5,027 bases of DNA. Source: Sphingomonas sp. GTDB lineage: Bacteria > Pseudomonadota > Alphaproteobacteria > Sphingomonadales > Sphingomonadaceae. Below, one piece after another: positions 1 through 5,027 of this stretch (within the stretch, counting starts at the first letter, position 1; each line of letters begins with the position of its first letter). The notes beneath the pieces were generated by a model. That model was not told where the DNA came from. It saw nothing but the letters and a program-made list of their open reading frames with translations, and did no database searches. The stretch is from NCBI GenBank assembly GCA_030146605.1, contig JASLBO010000507.1, positions 1 to 5,027 of the forward strand, given 5' to 3'. A program made the position numbers and the translations under genes.

Positions 1-626
1 GCCCGCACGAAGTGACGCTGGCGAGCGGCAGGAAGATCACTGCCAAATACATCCTGGTCGCCACCGGCCGCGAGCCCAATTACCCCGGCCTTGGCCTCGA
101 GGAAATCGGAGTCGAGCTCGACTCGAAGGGCGCGGTGAAGGTCGATGCGCAGAACCGCTCGACCGTCGGCAGCATCTACGCGGTCGGCGACGTCACCAAC
201 CGCATCCAGCTCACGCCGATCGCGATTCGCGAGGGGCAGGCATTCGCCGACACGATCTTCGGCGGCAAGCCCCGGACGGTCGACTATGGCTGCGTGCCCA
301 GCGCGGTGTTCAGCCACCCGCCGATCGCCAGCGTCGGCATGACCGAAGGCGAGGCACGCAACAAGCTGGGCTCGGTCAAGGTCTATGCCTCCGATTTCCG
401 CGCGATGAAGAACGTGCTGGCCAACCGCAACGAGCGCGCGCTCTACAAGATGGTATGCGACGGGATGACCGGCCGGGTGGTCGGCATCCACATGATCGGC
501 CCCGACGCCCCCGAGATCCTCCAGGCCGCCGCGGTGGCGGTGAAGGCCGGGCTCACCAAGGACGCGTTCGACGACACCGTCGCGCTCCATCCGAGCATGG
601 CCGAAGAGCTGGTCCTGCTGAAATAG
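1..626 (+). CDS. gor: Glutathione-disulfide reductase, C-terminal part (5' end outside window)
   Basis: Glutathione reductase is a cytosolic FAD flavoenzyme that uses NADPH to reduce glutathione disulfide, maintaining the thiol redox pool. The reading frame is open from position 3 and ends at TAG 624-626, giving 207 residues. A full enzyme is about 450, so the FAD-binding GxGxxG, the redox-active CxxxxC and most of the NADPH domain lie to the left of the window. Visible motifs are ATGREPN (about 64-84), the second FAD-contact motif IYAVGDVTNRIQLTPIAIREG (about 174-236), where the Asp of AVGD binds the FAD ribityl/phosphate region, and the dimerisation domain from about 290 onward. Near the C-terminus HPSMAEE (588-608) carries the His-Glu pair that acts as acid-base catalyst across the dimer; HPT is commoner than HPS, but the change is conservative. 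The RIQLTPIAIREG wording favours glutathione reductase over dihydrolipoamide dehydrogenase or mercuric reductase. The GTG at position 12 is internal, not a start. The gene is convergent with the FAH-family gene, 45 bp away. Confidence 0.93.
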   Translation, partial: PHEVTLASGRKITAKYILVATGREPNYPGLGLEEIGVELDSKGAVKVDAQNRSTVGSIYAVGDVTNRIQLTPIAIREGQAFADTIFGGKPRTVDYGCVPSAVFSHPPIASVGMTEGEARNKLGSVKVYASDFRAMKNVLANRNERALYKMVCDGMTGRVVGIHMIGPDAPEILQAAAVAVKAGLTKDAFDDTVALHPSMAEELVLLK

Positions 627-631
627 CGCAC

Positions 632-653
632 CGTCCCGCCGCGAGCGGGAACG
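632..653 (+). terminator. GC-rich hairpin between convergent genes, possible terminator
   Basis: TCCCGC (634-639) and GCGGGA (645-650) pair perfectly around a 5-nt loop. The stem can be lengthened by CG (632-633) with CG (652-653) if A651 bulges out. It starts 6 nt after the gor stop codon and sits between two convergent genes, so it could end transcription from either side. There is no run of T after the stem on either strand, so it is not a textbook intrinsic terminator. It may instead stabilise the 3' end or work with Rho. Confidence 0.4.
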
Positions 654-671
654 TGTCAGGACTGAGACGGC

Positions 672-1676
672 CTAGCCCCCGACGGTTTGCTCGATCACGC
701 CGAAGATCGCATGGTGCCTGTCGTCCTCGGCCCAGATGCGAACGGTGTCGCCGGCCTTGAGGAACGGCGTCTCGGGCTTGCCGTTCCGGATCGTCTCGAT
801 CGTGCGCACCTCGGCGATGCAGGAATAGCCGACGCCGCCTTCGGCAATCGGCTTGCCCGGGCCGCCATCGGCGTCGCGGTTCGAGACCGTGCCCGAACCG
901 ATGATCGTCCCCGCCCCCAGCGCCCGCGTCTTTGCGGCGTGCGCGATCAGCGTGCCGAAATCGAAGGTCATGTCTTCGCCCGCCTCGGCGCGGCCGAAGG
1001 GCTGGCCGTTGAGATCGACCATCAGCTTGCGGTGAAGCTTGCCGTCCTTCCACCAGTCGCCGAGCGCCTCGGGCGTGACGAATACCGGCGAGAATGCGCT
1101 CGCCGGCTTGGACTGGAAGAAGCCGAAGCCCTTGGCGAGCTCGCCCGGAATCAGATTGCGCAAGCTGACGTCGTTGGTGAGCCCGACCAGCCGGACCGCA
1201 GCGAGCGCCTCGTCACGGCTCGCCCCGAGCGGCACGTCGCCGGTCACCACCACCACTTCGGCTTCGAGATCGCAGCCCCACGCCTCATCGGCGAGCGGGA
1301 TCGGATCGCGCGGACCGAGGAAGCCGTCGCTGCCCCCCTGATACATCAGCGGCTCCTGCCAGAAGCTCTCGGGCATCTCGGCGCCGCGCGCCTGCCGGAC
1401 CAATGCGACATGGTTCACATAGGCCGAGCCATCGGCCCATTGATAGGCGCGGGGCAGCGGCGACGCCGCCTGCCGCTCGTGGAAGCGCAGCATCGGGATC
1501 GTCTCGTGCCCGAGATCGGTCGCCAGATTGCGCAGATCGCCCTCGACTTGCTCCCAATTGTCCAGCGCGGCCTGCAACGTCGGCGCGATGCTGGTCGCGT
1601 CGGCGCACCATGCCAGATCGTTCGACACCACGACGAGCTTGCCATCACGACCGTGCTTCAAGCTGGCCAACTTCAT
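672..1676 (-). CDS. Fumarylacetoacetate hydrolase (FAH) family protein
   Basis: A complete 334-residue protein of the metal-dependent FAH superfamily, which cleaves or hydrates 2-oxo/acylpyruvate-type acids; fumarylacetoacetate, the last intermediate of homogentisate/tyrosine breakdown, is one likely substrate. It is probably cytosolic, with no signal peptide or membrane segment. The N-terminal part (about 1-75) is a family-specific cap. The central motif CDLEAEVVVVTG (135-146) has the Glu pair E138/E140, and D169 in VGLTNDVSLRNL is the next expected metal ligand. K190 in the SKPASAFSP segment matches the position of the active-site lysine of animal FAH by my reading. The C-terminal part GSGTVSNRD (260-268) and FLKAGDTVRIW (305-315) is typical of the fold. 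The length fits the shorter bacterial type (about 330 aa), not the roughly 420-aa animal type. The start is chosen because ATG (1674-1676) has AGGAGAG 6 nt upstream; 60 further upstream codons are open but look non-coding. No tyrosine-pathway partner (hmgA, maiA, hppD) lies in the window, so the substrate is not fixed. Confidence 0.9.
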   Translation of the reverse strand: MKLASLKHGRDGKLVVVSNDLAWCADATSIAPTLQAALDNWEQVEGDLRNLATDLGHETIPMLRFHERQAASPLPRAYQWADGSAYVNHVALVRQARGAEMPESFWQEPLMYQGGSDGFLGPRDPIPLADEAWGCDLEAEVVVVTGDVPLGASRDEALAAVRLVGLTNDVSLRNLIPGELAKGFGFFQSKPASAFSPVFVTPEALGDWWKDGKLHRKLMVDLNGQPFGRAEAGEDMTFDFGTLIAHAAKTRALGAGTIIGSGTVSNRDADGGPGKPIAEGGVGYSCIAEVRTIETIRNGKPETPFLKAGDTVRIWAEDDRHHAIFGVIEQTVGG

Positions 1677-1682
1677 GCAATT

Positions 1683-1689
1683 CTCTCCT
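1683..1689 (-). promoter_or_regulatory. Shine-Dalgarno of the FAH-family gene
   Basis: Read on the minus strand the sequence is AGGAGAG, followed by a 6-nt spacer (AATTGC) and the ATG at 1676-1674. It is a near-perfect ribosome binding site. It decides the start of the FAH-family gene against the longer open frame that reaches back to 1856 and into the kinase gene. Confidence 0.8.
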
Positions 1690-1698
1690 GTTTTGGCC

Positions 1699-1726
1699 AG
1701 CATAGAGCCCCGCACGGCCAAGTCGA
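1699..1726 (-). promoter_or_regulatory. Candidate sigma-70-type promoter of the FAH-family gene
   Basis: On the minus strand TCGACT (1726-1721; 4 of 6 matches to TTGACA) is followed after 16 nt by TATGCT (1704-1699; 4 of 6 to TATAAT). Transcription would start about 7 nt further on, leaving a short leader of roughly 15-20 nt that contains the Shine-Dalgarno. The match is moderate and no start site is known. The -35 box overlaps the left arm of the inverted repeat at 1722-1729, so a protein bound there could control this promoter. Confidence 0.35.
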
Positions 1727-1764
1727 GCGGTTGACTCCAAGCAGCGGCATCTTCATCGCTCGAC
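1722..1764. repeat. 8-bp perfect inverted repeat in the divergent intergenic region
   Basis: GTCGAGCG (1722-1729) and CGCTCGAC (1757-1764) are exact reverse complements separated by 27 nt. The right arm ends one base before the kinase ATG at 1766, and the left arm overlaps the candidate -35 box of the FAH-family promoter. It could be a spaced operator or, if transcription starts far enough upstream, an RNA stem next to the kinase start. An 8-bp repeat in an 89-bp GC-rich gap can also arise by chance. Confidence 0.4.
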
Positions 1765-1765
1765 G

Positions 1766-4700
1766 ATGTTCTCGTCGCTTCGCTTTCTGGATCATAGCGG
1801 CGAGATGGCCCAGCGGATCCGAGCCTATGACTGGGCCGCCACGCCGATCGGCGCAATCGAGACCTGGCCTCAATCGCTGCGTTTCGCGATCAACATCGCC
1901 TTGGGATCGAGCTTCCCGACTGCGATCTATTGGGGCCCCGAGCTTCGCCTCCTCTACAACGACGCCTGGATGCCGATTCCCGCCGATCGTCATCCTTGGG
2001 CGCTTGGCCGTGCCGGCGCCGAAGTCTGGGCCGACATCTGGCATCTCGTCGGCCCCGAAATGGAGCGCGTGTTCGCCACCGGCGAAGGCTTCTCCACCTA
2101 TGACCAGATGCTGCCGATGGAGCGGGGCGGCCGGCCGCAGGAAACCTGGTGGAATTACAGCTTCACCCCGATTCGCGACGAGCATGGCGCGGTGGTCGGA
2201 ATTCTCAATCAGGGCAGCGAGACCACGCGGACCGTGCTCGCCGAACGCGCGCGCCTCGCCGAGGTCGAGCGACTGCGCGAATTGTTCGAGCAGGCGCCCG
2301 GCGCGGTGGCGTTGCTGCACGGCGCCGATTATGTGTTCGAGATCGCCAATCCGGCTTATCTCGACCTGATCGGCGGCCGCGAAGTGCTCGGCCAGCAAGT
2401 CCGCGATGCGCTTCCCGAGGTCATCGACCAGGGCTTCATCGAACTGCTCGACCGAGTCTTCCAGAGCGGCACGACCTATCGTGCCGATTCGGTGCCCATC
2501 CGGCTCCGGCGGACAGCGGGCGGCGAGGCCGAAACGCGGCTGATCGACTTCGTCTATCAGCCGATCAAGGACAGCAACGGCGAGACCACCGACATTTTCG
2601 TCCTCGCCAATGACGTCACCGAGCGTGCCACCGCCGAGGCGGCGCTGCGCGCCAGCGAAGAGAGACTTCAGCTCGCGCTCGATTCGTCGGTGGGTGTCGG
2701 CACCTGGTTCTGGGACGTTCCCGAAGACCGGGTCACCGCCGATCTGCGCTTCCTCCGGCTATACGGCGTCGACGAGACGCTCGACGGCGTCGGCACCCCG
2801 ATCGAGGCGTTCTTCGTCAATGTGCATCCCGACGATCGCCCGCCTCTCCAGGCGGCGATTGCGCGCGCATTGGCGACCGGCGAATATTTTGCCGAGGAAT
2901 ATCGGCTGGTCCAGCCCGACGGCACCATACGATGGGTGGCAGCGCAAGGACGGCCCTTTGTCGACGCCGAAGGCCGGCCGCTCCGTTTCCCCGGCGTCAG
3001 CTTCGACATCACCGAGCGCAAGCTCGCCGAGCAGGCCGCGCGCGCCGCGGCCGAGGAACTTCGCGAGGCCAACGAGGCGCAATCCTTCGTCTATGCGCTC
3101 GCCGAGAAACAGCGGATGCTCGACACGCCCGACGGGGTGATGGCGGTGACCGCCGACGCGCTGGTCGATCAGCTCGGCGTGAGCCGCGTCGGCTTCTATC
3201 GGATCGTCGGCGGCGATACGATCCTCTTCGGCCCCTCGGCCACCCGCGGCGACTTGCCGTTGCTGCACGGAACGATCCCGCTCGAGAGGATCGGCACCAA
3301 CGCGATCCAGGCATATCGGGCTGGCCGAACGCTGATCTCGCACGACACTGGCCGGGATCCCAAGCTCGACGACAGCGACATTTCGAAGCGTGCGGCAGCG
3401 GTGATCGGCGTGCCGTTGCTGCGCGGCGGCGAGTGGGTCTCGACGCTGTTCATCAACGAGGCGACCCCACGGCAATGGGGCCCCGACGAGATCGCGTTCA
3501 TCGAGGCGATCGCCGAAATGTCGTGGGACGCCGTCGAGCGCGCCGGGGCGCTGACGGCGCTGCGCGAGAGCGAAGAGAAGTTCCGCGCGATCGCCAATTC
3601 GATCGATCCGATGGTCTGGTCAACCTTGCCCGACGGCTATCACGATTATTACAATGATCGCTGGTACGAATTCACCGGCGTGCCTTACGGCTCGACCGAC
3701 GGCCGGGGCTGGGCGGACGTATTCCACGCGGAGGATCAGGAGCGGACCTGGACCCTTTGGCAGCACTGCCTTGCCACCGGCGACCCTTACCATATCGAAT
3801 ATCGCCTGCGGCATCATTCGGGCGCCTATCGCTGGGTGCTGGGTCGCGCGCAGCCGGTGCGCGACGATATGGGGCGGATCATCCGCTGGTTCGGCACCTG
3901 CACCGACATCCAGGAGATCGTCGACGCGCGCGAAGTGCTCGCGCGCTCGCGCGAGGAGCTCGAGGCGGCGGTGGAGCAGCGCACCGAGCAGCTGATGCAG
4001 GCCGAGCAGCAGCTTCGCCAGGCGCAGAAGATGGAGGCGGTAGGCCAGCTCACAGGCGGCATCGCGCACGTCTTCAACAACATGCTCGCCGTGGTGATCG
4101 GCGCGCTCGACCTGCTCGAGCGGCGGATCGCGCAGGGCCGCACCGACATCGACCGCTATATCGTCGCGGCGCGCGACGGCGCCACCCGCGCCGCCGCGCT
4201 CACCCCGCGGCTGCTGGCATGCTCGGGCAAGATGCCGCTCGCCGCCGTCCCCGTCGACGCCAACGCCATGGTCGAAGGCATGATCGAGCTGCTCGCGCGC
4301 ACGCTGGGGGAAGCCGTCACCGTCGAGACCCGGCTCTCCGACGGGCTCCGCCCGGCGCTCGCCGATCCGAACCAGCTCGAGAACGCGATCCTCAACCTGT
4401 GCGTCAACGGCCGCGATGCCATGGCGGGCGGCGGCAGGCTGACGATCGAAACCGCTTTTGTTGCTGCCGACGTGAACGAGGCACAGACACTCGGCGTCGA
4501 GCCGGGCAACTATGTCGCGATCGCGGTGCGCGATACCGGCTCGGGCATGCCGCCCGAAGTTGCCGCGCGCGCCTTCGACCCGTTCTTCACCACCAAGGGT
4601 GTCGGCAAGGGCACCGGACTGGGCCTGAGCCAGGTCTTCGGCTTTGCGCGGCAATCGGGCGGGACGGTGCGGATCGAGACCGAGCAGGGCCAGGGCACGC

Positions 4701-5027
4701 GCGTCAGCCTCTATCTTCCGGTCTATCACGGCCAGATCGACGCGGCTGCACAGGCCGGCGAAGTGGCCGATGCCGAACGCGCGCGGCCGGGTGAAACCGT
4801 GATGGTCGTCGAGGATGAGGAACGCGTGCGCGGCTTTTCGGTCGAGGCGCTGCGCGAACTCGGCTACGATGTGGTCTCCGCAGTCGACGGGGTCGAGGCA
4901 CTGGCGATGATCGAGGACGGCGTGACCGTGTCGCTGCTGTTCACCGACGTGGTGATGCCCGAGATGAGCGGCCGCGAGCTCGCCCGGCGCGCCCGCGAGC
5001 GGCTGCCCGAACTGAAGGTGCTGCTGA
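1766..5027 (+). CDS. Multi-sensor hybrid histidine kinase (PAS-PAS-GAF-PAS-HisKA-HATPase-REC), 3' end outside window
   Basis: A large signalling kinase: sensor domains set the activity of a histidine kinase core that should pass phosphate to its own receiver domain. 1087 codons are present and the frame is uninterrupted. Domains by residue: an N-terminal sensor segment (about 5-155; GEMAQRIRAYDW, then WGPELRLLYNDAW) seen at the front of many soluble kinases; PAS (166-286, FEQAPGAVALL, ending DVTER); PAS (297-419, ending DITERK); GAF (about 435-593); PAS (599-716, FRAIANSIDPMVWSTLPDG); coiled coil (about 720-757); HisKA with phospho-acceptor H768; HATPase with N-box N877/N881, G1 DTGSGM (923-928), F-box PFFTTK (939-944) and G2 GKGTGLGLS (947-955); and a receiver from 1011 with acidic pair E1016/D1017 and phospho-acceptor D1061. 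About 35-45 receiver residues are missing to the right. No membrane segment is seen, so it is probably cytosolic. The GAF has no cysteine and no LOV motif is seen, so bilin or LOV light sensing is unlikely. ATG 1766 is the first start codon after the in-frame stop at 1703-1705, and it keeps the conserved FLDHSGEMA opening; ATG 1805 is less likely. No clear Shine-Dalgarno precedes either. Oddity: valine replaces the acidic residue after H768. Confidence 0.92.
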   Translation, partial: MFSSLRFLDHSGEMAQRIRAYDWAATPIGAIETWPQSLRFAINIALGSSFPTAIYWGPELRLLYNDAWMPIPADRHPWALGRAGAEVWADIWHLVGPEMERVFATGEGFSTYDQMLPMERGGRPQETWWNYSFTPIRDEHGAVVGILNQGSETTRTVLAERARLAEVERLRELFEQAPGAVALLHGADYVFEIANPAYLDLIGGREVLGQQVRDALPEVIDQGFIELLDRVFQSGTTYRADSVPIRLRRTAGGEAETRLIDFVYQPIKDSNGETTDIFVLANDVTERATAEAALRASEERLQLALDSSVGVGTWFWDVPEDRVTADLRFLRLYGVDETLDGVGTPIEAFFVNVHPDDRPPLQAAIARALATGEYFAEEYRLVQPDGTIRWVAAQGRPFVDAEGRPLRFPGVSFDITERKLAEQAARAAAEELREANEAQSFVYALAEKQRMLDTPDGVMAVTADALVDQLGVSRVGFYRIVGGDTILFGPSATRGDLPLLHGTIPLERIGTNAIQAYRAGRTLISHDTGRDPKLDDSDISKRAAAVIGVPLLRGGEWVSTLFINEATPRQWGPDEIAFIEAIAEMSWDAVERAGALTALRESEEKFRAIANSIDPMVWSTLPDGYHDYYNDRWYEFTGVPYGSTDGRGWADVFHAEDQERTWTLWQHCLATGDPYHIEYRLRHHSGAYRWVLGRAQPVRDDMGRIIRWFGTCTDIQEIVDAREVLARSREELEAAVEQRTEQLMQAEQQLRQAQKMEAVGQLTGGIAHVFNNMLAVVIGALDLLERRIAQGRTDIDRYIVAARDGATRAAALTPRLLACSGKMPLAAVPVDANAMVEGMIELLARTLGEAVTVETRLSDGLRPALADPNQLENAILNLCVNGRDAMAGGGRLTIETAFVAADVNEAQTLGVEPGNYVAIAVRDTGSGMPPEVAARAFDPFFTTKGVGKGTGLGLSQVFGFARQSGGTVRIETEQGQGTRVSLYLPVYHGQIDAAAQAGEVADAERARPGETVMVVEDEERVRGFSVEALRELGYDVVSAVDGVEALAMIEDGVTVSLLFTDVVMPEMSGRELARRARERLPELKVLL

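Noticed and set aside
1731..1759. TTGACT as a -35 box of a kinase promoter
   Set aside because: Five of six bases match the -35 consensus, but no 16-18-nt spacing gives a -10 hexamer with more than two matches, so it is not listed as a feature.
1677..1856. 60-codon N-terminal extension of the FAH-family protein
   Set aside because: The extension overlaps the start of the kinase gene, looks non-coding, and the internal ATG at 1676-1674 has a strong, well-spaced Shine-Dalgarno and begins with the family-typical MKLASLKHG.
687..2369. 560-codon open frame on the plus strand opposite the FAH-family gene and running into the kinase gene
   Set aside because: The reverse complement of a high-GC gene often stays open. 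The translation is low-complexity (Arg/Ala/Leu-rich) with no recognisable domain, and it overlaps two well-supported genes in other frames.
3065..3545. GAF domain as a phytochrome-type light sensor
   Set aside because: The domain has no cysteine for bilin attachment and no phytochrome-specific PHY domain follows it; a PAS domain does.
2149..3657. Chain of plus-strand open frames (2149-2613, 2610-3140, 2932-3657) suggesting several small genes or frameshifts
   Set aside because: All are out-of-frame readings of the kinase gene. The kinase frame is continuous from 1766 to the window end, with PAS and GAF motifs in register.
3620..4729. 369-codon open frame on the minus strand under the kinase core
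   Set aside because: It is antisense to the HisKA/HATPase coding region, where the sense frame has clear H, N, G1, F and G2 motifs. The antisense translation shows no family signature.

Overview
The window is high-GC bacterial DNA holding three protein-coding genes. Protein style and codon use (strong G/C third-position bias) suggest an alphaproteobacterium, most likely a sphingomonad. That placement rests on recognising the families, not on a search. I see no rRNA, tRNA, CRISPR array, insertion sequence, phage gene or attachment site.

Layout. (1) Positions 1-626, plus strand: the C-terminal part of glutathione reductase (gor), cut by the left edge. (2) Positions 672-1676, minus strand: a complete fumarylacetoacetate hydrolase (FAH)-family gene of 334 codons, convergent with gor. 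The 45-bp gap between them holds a GC-rich hairpin. (3) Positions 1677-1765: an 89-bp divergent intergenic region with a strong Shine-Dalgarno and a candidate promoter for the FAH gene, and an 8-bp perfect inverted repeat. (4) Positions 1766-5027, plus strand: a very large soluble multi-sensor hybrid histidine kinase that runs off the right edge, with 1087 codons present. Its order is N-terminal sensor domain, PAS, PAS, GAF, PAS, coiled coil, HisKA, HATPase, receiver.

How they fit together. Gor recycles glutathione with NADPH. FAH-family enzymes hydrolyse or process 2-oxo/acylpyruvate-type intermediates of aromatic catabolism, such as the last step of tyrosine/homogentisate breakdown. The kinase is probably an independent signalling gene. 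Its divergent pairing with the FAH gene is the only hint of a link, and it is weak.

The main point worth a second look is the kinase core. The acidic residue that normally follows the phospho-acceptor histidine is a valine (AHVFNN instead of the usual AHDFNN). Several other normally constant residues of the dimerisation and ATP-binding domains are also changed, most by what would be single transversions. The reading frame is intact. This could be a kinase with altered or lost autophosphorylation activity, a gene under relaxed selection, or local sequencing error. I found no convincing evidence for a wholly new type of system in this window.
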